Assembly (NCBI GenBank): GCA_031414415.1
Contig: JANNVK010000223.1
Span: forward strand, 32,360-96,359
Reading direction: 5' to 3'
DNA length: 64,000 bases
DNA from: JANNVK01 sp031414415
Lineage (GTDB): Bacteria; Acidobacteriota; Blastocatellia; Pyrinomonadales; Pyrinomonadaceae
Below the pieces are notes generated by a model that did not search any database, was not told the origin of the DNA, and was given only the letters and a program-made list of their open reading frames with translations. This document shows positions 8,698 through 17,211 of the stretch, in pieces. Numbering within the stretch: the first letter of the stretch is position 1; each line of letters starts with the position of its first letter. Position numbers and translations under genes: made by a program.

Positions 8698-9197
8698 TAT
8701 TCAGTTTCTCCATTTTTATATTCTAGCCATATAAACACATCAAATTTGGAAGTATCATTTTCAAAAGTGGTTACTGTGATTCTAACAATAGAATCTTTAA
8801 GATTACTTTCCCAGCAACAATTTGAACATTCCGACTTACCTTCATAACAACTTTTAACTGAGTCTTTATATTCAATAGAACTAAGATACTTTTTTGTTTC
8901 TGTTACAATATTTTCAATAGAACTACTACTTTTATATCTTACCCAGTTATAGGAAGTTGACGAGGTAGGATGATTCATATCCAAACCTGATGTGTAGTAG
9001 GCTGGATTTCCCTGTATATCAACCAATGGAACATTCCTGATTTCTGAGGAAATACACATAAAATAACAATATGAATATCTACTCATCTCCCCAATGTTAG
9101 GACAAATTAGCGTATAAATTGCCAAACCAAATAGTAGAACAACCGCAAAGGTTATTCCGCCAAACCATTTCAATATTTTTTTTGTTTTAGCTCTCAT
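8697..9197 (-). CDS. Unknown single-pass membrane protein
   Basis: 166 residues. A basic N-terminus (MRAKTKKILKWFG) is followed by a strong transmembrane helix (about residues 13-31, GITFAVVLLFGLAIYTLI). The rest would be outside the cytoplasmic membrane and contains several cysteines (CYFMC, KSCYEGKSECSNCCWE) that could form disulphides. No family recognised. It overlaps the next gene by one base, which suggests co-translation. No cell-wall motif is visible, so its place between murG and murC may simply reflect insertion. Confidence 0.55.
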   Translation of the reverse strand: MRAKTKKILKWFGGITFAVVLLFGLAIYTLICPNIGEMSRYSYCYFMCISSEIRNVPLVDIQGNPAYYTSGLDMNHPTSSTSYNWVRYKSSSSIENIVTETKKYLSSIEYKDSVKSCYEGKSECSNCCWESNLKDSIVRITVTTFENDTSKFDVFIWLEYKNGETE

Positions 9198-9221
9198 TTG
9201 CAGTTTTGGAATAGCGTCAAC

Positions 9222-9935
9222 TTATTTTTTACTTTGCCTTTTTATTCGCCGCTTCAATTTAACCATCGGAGCTTCAATTTTTAGACTTGGGTCGTATTCA
9301 TAATTTTCAACAACGTTCACCCGTTGCCCAAAATAGGAATTAGATGTCTTGTATGAATATCTAGCGAATGTGCCGTCTTTATTAATCCAACATTTTTCAG
9401 TTATTATAGTTGTATGTTTCCTTGAAGCATCTTGGACAGTTTCAGTTTCTTGGTATAATTCAGTTGTCTTATCGTTAATCAATTCTTTTCCAACATAAAG
9501 AAATTCAGATGTCCGATATATTCCATTGCTATAAACACTCATTTCATCTTGCTTTGTTTTCTTACGCCAGCCATTAAAATTATCGTTAAAGTATTTATTT
9601 TTACCGATTTCTATTTCTTCATAACTCCGAAGTTCTCCGTTTTCATAATAATCATAAACACTATGACTACGATTTGGCGGCACAAACTCAAAAAGTAGAA
9701 GCCGTTTATTCGCTGCATTTGGAGAAATGTTTTCGCTTGTATATTTAACCCGATACTTTTTGGCATCAGTTAATTTACTTGCCTTTGTCTGCACTTCTTC
9801 ATAATCTTTTTCAAAAATAATTTGACTTGTTTTGTTACTACTTTCCTGTGCAGAAAGCGATAAACAACCCGATATAATGATTACCAAAAATGGTATTAAG
9901 TGTGCTTTTGTTCTATGCGTCACAGATATAACCAT
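9222..9935 (-). CDS. Unknown secreted protein, possible lipoprotein
   Basis: 237 residues with an N-terminal export signal (AHLIPFLVIIISGCLSLSAQ). IISGC could be a lipobox, or the signal may be cleaved after SLSA. The mature part is beta-rich and hydrophilic with a Lys/Arg-rich end (KLKRRIKRQSKK). No family recognised; the general look is of a periplasmic or surface protein. The annotated ATG at 9935 has AAAGG directly against it. A GTG at 9923 would have normal spacing from AAGG and give a cleaner signal peptide, so it may be the real start. It follows murG by 4 bases. Confidence 0.55.
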   Translation of the reverse strand: MVISVTHRTKAHLIPFLVIIISGCLSLSAQESSNKTSQIIFEKDYEEVQTKASKLTDAKKYRVKYTSENISPNAANKRLLLFEFVPPNRSHSVYDYYENGELRSYEEIEIGKNKYFNDNFNGWRKKTKQDEMSVYSNGIYRTSEFLYVGKELINDKTTELYQETETVQDASRKHTTIITEKCWINKDGTFARYSYKTSNSYFGQRVNVVENYEYDPSLKIEAPMVKLKRRIKRQSKK

Positions 9936-9939
9936 CCTT

Positions 9940-11001
9940 TTATTTTGCTAACTGCTCTATAATATCTACCGTAATTTTTGCCGCATCTTCTCTCGCCAAT
10001 GATTTCGCATTGAGTTCCATTTCAGTAATCTTTGCGGGCGAATTTATCAAATTCATTATTTCTTTAGCCAAACTTTCGCCAGTTAAATCGGCTTGCAGAA
10101 TCATTTTCGCGGCGTTTGAATTAACTAATGCTTCGGCGTTTTTGCGTTGATGATCGTCAGCGGCAGTCGGTAATGGAATCATAATTCCAACCTTTCCAGC
10201 GGCGGAAAGTTCGGCACAAGTTGTTGCTCCGGCTCGACATATTACTAAATCAGCTTTGGCAAATTCGGCAACCATATCAGTAATATATTTGCGAATATCG
10301 GCGAAGACATTTGCCTCTTTGTAACCGCTTTCTATTTTTTCAAAATCGTGTTCACCTGTTTGGTGAACGATATTTAGCTTTTCTATCGGCAAATTTTTTA
10401 ATGAGTCAACCATCGCCAAATTGATGGCTCTGGCTCCTTGCGAACCGCCAAAAATTAACAAATTTACTTTTGAATCGCGTTGTTTCGGCTGAACATCAAA
10501 AAATTCTTTACGGACAGGATTTCCGGTAACAACACCTTTATTCGGAAAGTATTTCAATGATTCTTCAAACGTCAACGCGGCTTTATCGACAAATCTTGCC
10601 AGTTGGCGATTGGTAAAACCTGGCAAAGCATTTGAATCCATCACCAAAGTCGGAATTTTCAAAAAACTCGCCATCAACAAAACCGGTCCGGTAACATATC
10701 CGCCAGCTCCGACGACGACATCAGGCTTAAATTCAGTCAAAAGTTTACGAGCTTCCAAAAAACTTTTTGGTAAAACCAACAAACCTTTTAATTTTCCGAC
10801 CAAACCAACGTTTTTCAAACCTGCGGAATCAATTGTTGAAAGTTCAAATCCATTTTGTGGAACAAGTTTAGTCTCCAAACCTTTCGCTGTGCCAACAAAC
10901 CGAATTATCGCGGAGGAATCGCGTTGCAAAACTTCTTTCGCCACCGCAATCGCTGGATAAATGTGTCCTCCTGTTCCGCCAGCCGCAAATAAAACTTTCA
11001 T
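9940..11001 (-). CDS. murG: Lipid II synthase MurG (GlcNAc transferase)
   Basis: 353 residues, normal length. MurG transfers GlcNAc from UDP-GlcNAc to lipid I on the inner face of the cytoplasmic membrane, giving lipid II. Motifs: the glycine-rich start AAGGTGGHIYPAIAVA, VVGAGGYVTGPVL, FGGSQGARAIN, and the donor-site stretch CRAGATTCAELSAAGK with PLPTAADDHQ. ATG start, 3 bases after the ftsW stop. Genes downstream on the transcript are the three unknowns and then murC. Confidence 0.96.
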   Translation of the reverse strand: MKVLFAAGGTGGHIYPAIAVAKEVLQRDSSAIIRFVGTAKGLETKLVPQNGFELSTIDSAGLKNVGLVGKLKGLLVLPKSFLEARKLLTEFKPDVVVGAGGYVTGPVLLMASFLKIPTLVMDSNALPGFTNRQLARFVDKAALTFEESLKYFPNKGVVTGNPVRKEFFDVQPKQRDSKVNLLIFGGSQGARAINLAMVDSLKNLPIEKLNIVHQTGEHDFEKIESGYKEANVFADIRKYITDMVAEFAKADLVICRAGATTCAELSAAGKVGIMIPLPTAADDHQRKNAEALVNSNAAKMILQADLTGESLAKEIMNLINSPAKITEMELNAKSLAREDAAKITVDIIEQLAK

Positions 11002-11004
11002 AAA

Positions 11005-12180
11005 TTAAACTGAACGAGTACTTGTTCGCGTCAATCTTGTTCGGCGTTTTGGTTCGTTTTCATCAACTTCTTTAGCCGAAGCAAAACCAGAATATTGCGA
11101 TAAATTTAGCAATATTCCAACGGCAAAAAGCGTAATCGTAATTGACGAACCACCGTATGAAATAAATGGTAACGGAATTCCTTTCGTCGGCAAAATTGAA
11201 ACAACAACACTAATATTAAATAATGCTTGGACAATTAAGCCTGTGATAATTCCGATTCCGAGCAACATTCCAAATCTGTCTGGTGCGAGCAACGCCGCAC
11301 GAGCTCCACGCCAAAGTAAAAGTCCAAATGCGATTAAAACTGTCAGCGTTCCGATTAAACCGAGTTCTTCGCCGATAGTTGCGAAAATAAAATCTGAATA
11401 TGGAACCGGCAAATAGAAAAGTTTTTGTTGTCCTTTCGCAAAACCTTCGCCAATAATTCCGCCAGAACCAATGCCATAAAGTCCTTGTAAAACTTGATAA
11501 CCAACACCTACTGTGTTTTCTTCAGGATTTAAAAACGCCAAAACTCTTGCCATTCTATATGGTTCGAGCCAAATCATAAATGCCCCAATTACGCCTAAAA
11601 CGCCAGTAACTGAAAGCACATGAATCCACTTTGCTCCAGCCGCAAAATAAACGGTGACAAAAACTGCGGATAAAACAATTACTGTTCCGAGGTCTTTTTC
11701 AGCAAGAATTAACGCAACAATTATCGAAAAAATCGCGACTGCCGGAGTTACTCCTCGCCAAACATTACCAATCAAACTTTCTCGTTTAACAAAATACCAA
11801 GCTAAAAACATCGGAATTGCAATTTTTGCTAGTTCTGAAGGTTGAAAAGAAAAACCCGCAAATCTAATCCAGCGTTTTGCTCCGCCAACTGCCGAAAACC
11901 CAAAAGTCGCTAAAAGTAAAACAACGGTGACAGCAAAAATTGTCCACACAACCCAAGTTTTTTGATACCAACGATAATGAATTTTGCTCGTGACATACAT
12001 TCCAATTAACCCAACCAAAGCAAAAACAAATTGTTTCAAAACATATGTATATTGAGTTTCGTTATTTGATTCTTTGAGAGCAATCATCGCCGATGCAGAA
12101 TAGACCATCACTACGCCAAACAATGCAAGGCACGCAGTAATCGCAAACATAAACCAATCTATTCTGAGTTTTTTAGCCAT
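11005..12180 (-). CDS. ftsW: Septal peptidoglycan polymerase FtsW (SEDS family)
   Basis: 391 residues with about ten hydrophobic helices, as in FtsW/RodA. The protein polymerises lipid II at the septum with its partner transpeptidase FtsI, encoded upstream in the same cluster. Landmarks: DWFMFAITACLALFGVVMVYSAS at the start, FQPSELAKIAIPMFLA, EKDLGTVIVL, a periplasmic loop with GYQVLQGLYGIGSGG, IFATIGEELG and the end motif GIPLPFISYGGSS. RodA is the alternative; the position among murD, murG and ftsQAZ favours FtsW. The C-terminus is basic (KRRTRLTRTSTRS). Confidence 0.94.
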   Translation of the reverse strand: MAKKLRIDWFMFAITACLALFGVVMVYSASAMIALKESNNETQYTYVLKQFVFALVGLIGMYVTSKIHYRWYQKTWVVWTIFAVTVVLLLATFGFSAVGGAKRWIRFAGFSFQPSELAKIAIPMFLAWYFVKRESLIGNVWRGVTPAVAIFSIIVALILAEKDLGTVIVLSAVFVTVYFAAGAKWIHVLSVTGVLGVIGAFMIWLEPYRMARVLAFLNPEENTVGVGYQVLQGLYGIGSGGIIGEGFAKGQQKLFYLPVPYSDFIFATIGEELGLIGTLTVLIAFGLLLWRGARAALLAPDRFGMLLGIGIITGLIVQALFNISVVVSILPTKGIPLPFISYGGSSITITLFAVGILLNLSQYSGFASAKEVDENEPKRRTRLTRTSTRSV

Positions 12181-12189
12181 CTATATTCG

Positions 12190-12224
12190 AGTCTAAAGTC
12201 TTAAGTCCATCGTCTTTAGTCTTT
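12190..12224. repeat. Heptamer array (AGTCnnn), left of the four-helix-bundle gene
   Basis: Five consecutive 7-base units beginning AGTC (or CGTC): AGTCTAA, AGTCTTA, AGTCCAT, CGTCTTT, AGTCTTT. The array overlaps the last codons and stop of the gene ending at 12216. It is an inverted partner of the array at 12638-12672; 14 bases (GAGTCTAAAGTCTT) are shared in inverted orientation. Confidence 0.75.
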
Positions 12225-12623
12225 TTTGGGTTGTGATTTGTATTTACTTCCTCTCAAATCTGATTGCTGAAGATATTTCATTAATCCACTTATTATGCGT
12301 CCTACTTCTTCAAGTTTTTCTGCAATTTCATTGAATTTTTCTTGGTTAATATAGTTTTGATCTAACGCCACATAAAGCTGAGCATAAACTTCTGAGCAAG
12401 AACCTTTAGCAATTGAAAGAAACTGAATAAACTCTTTATCACCATCTCTTCCAAATCCTTCAGCAATATTTGAAACTACTGAAATTGCTGCTCGCCTTAT
12501 TTGATTGCACAATGCAAAGTCTCTTGAAAATTTATCACTCAAAGAAACGCTATAAATTAAGTTAGTCGCTTCACGTGCTTTTTTCCAGGCTTCTAAATCT
12601 TGAAATCTTTCAATTTTGGACAC
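12216..12623 (-). CDS. Four-helix-bundle protein (S23 / 23S rRNA IVS family)
   Basis: 135 residues. The opening FQDLEAWKKAREATNLIYSV, then RDFALCNQIRRAAISVVSNIAEGFGR, and the last helices KLEEVGRIISGLMKYLQ are hallmarks of the four-helix-bundle family. The family was first found as ORFs in intervening sequences of 23S rRNA genes in Leptospira and Coxiella. The biochemical role is unknown. The start is GTG, 2 bases after the murD stop. It lies between murD and ftsW, and both ends run into period-7 arrays that are inverted copies of each other (12190-12224 and 12638-12672), so the unit may be a mobile cassette. Confidence 0.85.
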   Translation of the reverse strand: MSKIERFQDLEAWKKAREATNLIYSVSLSDKFSRDFALCNQIRRAAISVVSNIAEGFGRDGDKEFIQFLSIAKGSCSEVYAQLYVALDQNYINQEKFNEIAEKLEEVGRIISGLMKYLQQSDLRGSKYKSQPKKD

Positions 12624-12625
12624 AG

Positions 12626-14005
12626 TTAATTTCCTCCGACTAAAGACTTTAGACTCTGGACTTCGGACTTAAATATCGTCCCTCTTTGCTCGTAGCTTTT
12701 AAACATATCAAAACTCGCACAAGCTGGTGCAAGCAAAACCGAATCACCTCTTTCGGCGTTTTCAAAACTCTTTTTCACAGCGTCTTGCATCGTTTCCGAC
12801 CGAACAATTTCAGCGTAATCTTTTAATTGATTTTCAATATTGTCTGCGTCTTCGCCGATTAAAATTAACTTCCGAACGCTTGATTTTACAAGCTCTGCAA
12901 GCGGTTGATACGGAGCATTTTTTCCACGACCGCCGAGAATTAAAACCGTTTTCCCGACACCTTCGCTCAATGCTTCGAGTGCTTTTAAAGTTGCATCAAC
13001 CGAAGTCGCTTTCGAATCGTTATAAAATTTCACACCTTTAATTTCAGTAACAAATTCGAGCCGATGCTCAACTGCGTTAAACTTTTTCACAGTTTCGCGA
13101 ATTGATTCAAGCGAAGCACCGCAAGCCAAAGTTGCCGCAAATGCTGCCAAAACATTTTCCACATTATGTCTGCCGCGAAGCGACATTTCATTACGCGAGA
13201 TTAAAACTTTTTCTTCGCCGTTTGTTTTACAAATCAAGTCATTTCCGCGGAGAAAATAACCTTCAGCAAGTTCTTTTTTTGTTGAAAATAAAACAACTTT
13301 CGCCTTCAAACCATTTACCCAACTCGCGGATATTTCATCGTCTGCATTCAAAATCGCAACATCTTCGGCTGTCTGATTCTTAAAAATTCGATGTTTTGCT
13401 CCGGCATAATCAGAGAAAAAATCGTATCGATCCATATGATTCGGCGTAACATTCAGGCAAATCGCCACATTTGGGCGAAAATCGACGATTGTTTCAAGCT
13501 GAAAACTCGAAAGCTCGGCAACATTCCAAGTTTTCTCTGTTGAAGTTTCGGTTAAGCTCAATAATGTTGTTCCGATATTTCCACCAACTTGCGTTTCGAT
13601 TCCGGCGTTTTTCAGAATCTCGCCGATCAGAGTAGTAGTAGTGGTTTTACCGTTTGAACCTGTAATTCCAACAATTTTACCTTTCAAAAATCTATAAGCA
13701 AGTTCAATTTCGCCGATAACTTCGCCATCTTTGCGGTCAACGTATTTCGCCGGAATAGTATTTGTCGGAACGCCAGGCGAAATCACGACTAAATCAATCT
13801 GATCGAGCAACCACGAAGGAAGTTGTCCGCCAATAAAGCCAAGATTGTGAGTTTCCTTCAGCGATTTTGCTTCATCAGACCAATCTTCAACCTCGCGTTT
13901 GTCATGCAAAGCCACAATCGCACCTCGTTCAGCCAAAAATTTAGCTGAAGCGATGCCCGATTTTCCAGCACCTAATATGAGAGTTTTTTTTCCTTCTAAA
14001 TTCAT
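12626..14005 (-). CDS. murD: UDP-N-acetylmuramoylalanine--D-glutamate ligase
   Basis: 459 residues. MurD adds D-Glu to UDP-MurNAc-L-Ala. Motifs: LILGAGKSGIASAKFLAERG (UDP site), GITGSNGKTTTTTLIGEIL (P-loop), AELSSFQLE, NVTPNHMDRYD, and the Mur ligase C-terminal stretch HRLEFVTEIKGVKFYNDSKATS. The start codon overlaps the stop of the OLD-type nuclease gene by 4 bases (ATGA). The last ~12 residues (KSEVQSLKSLVGGN) are encoded by a heptamer repeat array, so the C-terminal tail seems to have been altered by repeat expansion or insertion after the conserved MFKSYEQRG end. Confidence 0.96.
   Translation of the reverse strand: MNLEGKKTLILGAGKSGIASAKFLAERGAIVALHDKREVEDWSDEAKSLKETHNLGFIGGQLPSWLLDQIDLVVISPGVPTNTIPAKYVDRKDGEVIGEIELAYRFLKGKIVGITGSNGKTTTTTLIGEILKNAGIETQVGGNIGTTLLSLTETSTEKTWNVAELSSFQLETIVDFRPNVAICLNVTPNHMDRYDFFSDYAGAKHRIFKNQTAEDVAILNADDEISASWVNGLKAKVVLFSTKKELAEGYFLRGNDLICKTNGEEKVLISRNEMSLRGRHNVENVLAAFAATLACGASLESIRETVKKFNAVEHRLEFVTEIKGVKFYNDSKATSVDATLKALEALSEGVGKTVLILGGRGKNAPYQPLAELVKSSVRKLILIGEDADNIENQLKDYAEIVRSETMQDAVKKSFENAERGDSVLLAPACASFDMFKSYEQRGTIFKSEVQSLKSLVGGN
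12638..12672. repeat. Heptamer array (GACTnnn) inside the murD 3' end
   Basis: Units GACTAAA, GACTTTA, GACTCTG, GACTTCG, GACTTAA, exact period 7. It encodes the final residues of MurD in the other direction and is an inverted partner of 12190-12224. Confidence 0.75.
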
Positions 14006-15996
14006 TTGAGTTTCATTTTCAACTCTTCGGGCTTTGTCAATTTATTCAATAACGACATTATTTCAAGCGGAATTTCTGCCATTGCTTCAATCAATTCATC
14101 GCTGGAAAACGAAACTTTATATTCATCAGTTATCCATCTTCGCAACGATCTCAAAAGTTCTCTACCGTCTGACATTTCGACCTTACTCGCCGTATTCCAC
14201 TTATTTTCAAATTCAATTCTTGCCGATGTTGTTTTATGTCCCAATACAGCGGTTCGCATTCCTATTAATTTGAATAATTCTCCCGTAAATTCGGGAACAG
14301 ATTCATTCAACGGCTTATCTTTCAACAGTTTAAGAATTTCACTTAAATTTTTTGTATTGACCAACGATTCATTGATAAATAATTCGCTTAAATAATTGGT
14401 TGAAATCTTTTCTTTTTGCTGTTCGGCGAATTCAACAAACTTTGAAAGGATATTTTCGTTGTTCCACCTTTCCAAAAGCGATTTATCTTTCAATCTTTCG
14501 GCAATAACTTGTTTGATTGCGTGTTCATCAAGCAGATAATTCTCGATTTGTCGTTTATCCAAATAATGCAAACGCTTCGGATTCGCGGAAAAATACTTAT
14601 CTTCGATGTCTTTAATCGAAGAATTTGAAGTTTCGTCCTTGTCCAAAATCATCAACAACGGCGAATCGATGAAATCTTCGTTAAGTTTGTCTATCAAAGC
14701 CGCAAATTTATAGCGATTACCTTTTCCGCCCATCGCAATAAACGCGGTATTAAACGAATTTATTTGTTTTTCTAAGTTAGCTTTATTGGCAAAAGCTAAA
14801 ATAAAATCTTTATCGCTCGTGCCTTCGGTAAACACAAAAACAGACGGTTTAATTGTGTAAGCGGACGAATCAACGTTGTAACCAAGCGAATTTACGGCTT
14901 CTAACAGCCTGTTTTTATCGTCAACTTTGGTAACAATTATGCCCTTTTGTTCAATATCGTTTTCCAAATAGAAAACTTTGTCCAAACCGACTTCGTTTAT
15001 CAAAACTTCACTATGCGTTGTCATAATAAACTGCGTTTCAGCCGAAAGTTTTTTAATATATCCGACAAAATCTTTTATCAAACTCGGGTGCATATGAACT
15101 TCGGGTTCGTCCATCAAGACAATACTCGGTTTCAAAAGCAAAATAGTTGAAAGCATTATCACCAACGTTTGCATACCTTGACCGACATTGTTGATGTCGT
15201 AACTAACGCTTTTCGTGTCGCCGTTATTCCGCAATTTTTCGTGAATAACCAACTGAAATTCATTCACATCTTCATTGTTAATAACGTCAATATCTTCAAT
15301 CTCGGTAAATATCTCAAGCAGTCTTTGCTTGAATTCGTTAAATCTCGCTGGTTCTTTCTTCTTAAGCGAATATAGCGAACCTCTAATGTAGCCTTGCCCT
15401 TGAATCTTCTGACTTTCGATTTGATTCAACGCAATAACAGGTTCGCGGTCTAAAATCTTGCCTTTAGAATCAAAATAAAGCGGAGTGTTATAGATATTTC
15501 GAAAGTCTGCAACCGCAATTTTATTAAGAGTTTCCTGTATAAAAATTCGGTCTGTATTAGTCTCGTATGAAATCGAAACCACATCTTTGTACAAACTCGC
15601 GGAGGCTTCCGAGTAATTTGATTTTCGCCCGATAACTTCTGCAAGTCGCCTCAGCAGTATTGGTGAACCGGATAATATCTCTGGTAAGTATTCGTCTGTT
15701 ACTGAAAACTGCGGATTCTGACTGTTTGTAATGGCTAAAAAAGACTTCCATTGCTCACGTGTAAGTGTTATTGCACCTTGAATATCTATACTTCCGTCTT
15801 GAACCAAATAATTTGCATCTCTGTTGACATCTATCGCTTCTGTTCCGAAGAGTTTTTGAATAGCTTTTAAGACACTCGTTTTGCCCGCGTTGTTTGCTCC
15901 GACCAAAACGTTTATATCTTGATTAAACACAATTGTCGGCTGAGGCAAATTGCTCAGTTTCCTGAAATTATGCAGTTGTAATTCTAATAATTTCAT
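14002..15996 (-). CDS. OLD-family nuclease (ABC-type ATPase plus TOPRIM)
   Basis: 664 residues. The N-terminal half is an SMC/ABC-type ATPase: LHNFRKLSN, Walker A GANNAGKT at 33-40, a signature region near INNVGQGMQTLVIML, Walker B SIVLMDEPEVHMHPS and MTTHSEVLI. The C-terminal half starts with a TOPRIM motif (VFVFTEGTSDKDF, Glu near 392) and continues to LLMILDKDETS. This is the OLD overcoming-lysogenization-defect architecture; members cut DNA in an ATP-controlled way and several act in phage defence. No UvrD-like helicase is adjacent, so it is not an obvious Gabija pair. It lies between mraY (7 bases away) and murD (4-base ATGA overlap), an unexpected place for such a gene. Confidence 0.85.
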   Translation of the reverse strand: MKLLELQLHNFRKLSNLPQPTIVFNQDINVLVGANNAGKTSVLKAIQKLFGTEAIDVNRDANYLVQDGSIDIQGAITLTREQWKSFLAITNSQNPQFSVTDEYLPEILSGSPILLRRLAEVIGRKSNYSEASASLYKDVVSISYETNTDRIFIQETLNKIAVADFRNIYNTPLYFDSKGKILDREPVIALNQIESQKIQGQGYIRGSLYSLKKKEPARFNEFKQRLLEIFTEIEDIDVINNEDVNEFQLVIHEKLRNNGDTKSVSYDINNVGQGMQTLVIMLSTILLLKPSIVLMDEPEVHMHPSLIKDFVGYIKKLSAETQFIMTTHSEVLINEVGLDKVFYLENDIEQKGIIVTKVDDKNRLLEAVNSLGYNVDSSAYTIKPSVFVFTEGTSDKDFILAFANKANLEKQINSFNTAFIAMGGKGNRYKFAALIDKLNEDFIDSPLLMILDKDETSNSSIKDIEDKYFSANPKRLHYLDKRQIENYLLDEHAIKQVIAERLKDKSLLERWNNENILSKFVEFAEQQKEKISTNYLSELFINESLVNTKNLSEILKLLKDKPLNESVPEFTGELFKLIGMRTAVLGHKTTSARIEFENKWNTASKVEMSDGRELLRSLRRWITDEYKVSFSSDELIEAMAEIPLEIMSLLNKLTKPEELKMKLK

Positions 15997-16003
15997 TAAA
16001 AAC

Positions 16004-17164
16004 TTAACGAAGTTTCAGCGTCGCCAAACTCGCCAAAGCAAACAAGATAGCAATAATCACAAATCTAAAAACTACCTTCGCTTCACTCATTCCGCCCATT
16101 TGAAAATGATGATGGATTGGTGCTTGGCGGAAAATTCTCTTTCCAACGCCAGTCGATTTTTTGGTGAATTTGAAAAAAGAAACTTGCATCATTACAGAAA
16201 CTGCTTCGAGGATAAAAATGCCACCAATAAACGGCAACATAAATTCCTGTTTCGTTAAAATCGCGACCGTTCCTAATGCTCCGCCGATTGCCAAACTGCC
16301 AACATCGCCCATAAAAACTTCGGCTTTTGGTGCGTTAAACCACAAAAATCCGAGACTTGCTCCGACCATTGCACCGCAAAAAACTGTCAATTCGGCAGCT
16401 TCAGGTTTGTGTGTAATATCCAATCTTTCTGCCCAACGTGCATCACTCGCAACATAGGTAAAACCTGTTAAAGCTGACATTGCGATTACAGTCATACTTG
16501 CGGCTAACCCATCTAATCCATCGGTCAAATTCACCGCGTTTGAAGAACCCAAAAGAACAAAAATTATAAAGACGAGATAGCCACCATAACCAATCCATGT
16601 AACTGATTCCAAATATTCCGGTTTTGCCGAAGCCTTCCAAAATGGAATACTCAAATTCCAAGGATAGTTTGCAAAAAAGTATAAAACTGCCCAAATTCCG
16701 ACGGCAACAGCTAATTGCCCGAAAAGTTTTTGACGTTCCGTTAAGCCTTCGCTCTGTTTCTTGACAATTTTGAGCCAATCGTCTGCAAAACCGATTAAGC
16801 CAAACAATGTTGTTGCCGCCAAAGTTAGCCACAAATACAAACTATCGAGCCTCGCACAAAGAATTGTCGCGAAAAAAACCGCACCGAGAATCAAAATTCC
16901 GCCCATTGTCGGCGTGCCTTTTTTTGCTTGATGTTCAGCTGAAAGTTCTTCGCGAATCTCTTGTCCAAATTTCAAATCAGACAATTTTTTGATAACTTTT
17001 CCGCCAAATAAAAGCGAAATTAGCAAAGCAATTATTGTTGCCAAAGCTGTGCGAAAAGTTACATATTGAAAAACGTTAAAAGATTTGTAGAGATATGAAT
17101 CGCAAACCGCACCGTCAGTGCAGTTTGCTTGGTAAATTAGTTTGTAAAGAAAATAATATAACAT
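16004..17164 (-). CDS. mraY: Phospho-MurNAc-pentapeptide transferase
   Basis: 386 residues and about ten transmembrane helices. MraY moves phospho-MurNAc-pentapeptide from UDP to undecaprenyl phosphate, giving lipid I. Family motifs: KKGTPTMGGILIL, the aspartate pair FADDWLKIVKK, NAVNLTDGLDGLA, EVFMGDVGSLAIGG, and the histidine loop PIHHHFQMGG. ATG start at 17164. Next to the start is a short extra N-terminal stretch with two cysteines (QANCTDGAVCDSY) in the first periplasmic loop. It lies between murF and the OLD nuclease gene. Confidence 0.96.
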   Translation of the reverse strand: MLYYFLYKLIYQANCTDGAVCDSYLYKSFNVFQYVTFRTALATIIALLISLLFGGKVIKKLSDLKFGQEIREELSAEHQAKKGTPTMGGILILGAVFFATILCARLDSLYLWLTLAATTLFGLIGFADDWLKIVKKQSEGLTERQKLFGQLAVAVGIWAVLYFFANYPWNLSIPFWKASAKPEYLESVTWIGYGGYLVFIIFVLLGSSNAVNLTDGLDGLAASMTVIAMSALTGFTYVASDARWAERLDITHKPEAAELTVFCGAMVGASLGFLWFNAPKAEVFMGDVGSLAIGGALGTVAILTKQEFMLPFIGGIFILEAVSVMMQVSFFKFTKKSTGVGKRIFRQAPIHHHFQMGGMSEAKVVFRFVIIAILFALASLATLKLR

Positions 17165-17169
17165 CTTTG

Positions 17170-17204
17170 GATTTTAGATTTTAGATTTGTGATTTGCGAT
17201 TTAT
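17170..17204. repeat. Heptamer array (GATTTnn)
   Basis: GATTTTA, GATTTTA, GATTTGT, GATTTGC, GATTTAT: five units of exactly 7 bases fill the 47-base murF-mraY spacer. Confidence 0.8.
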
Positions 17205-17211
17205 TTCTTTG

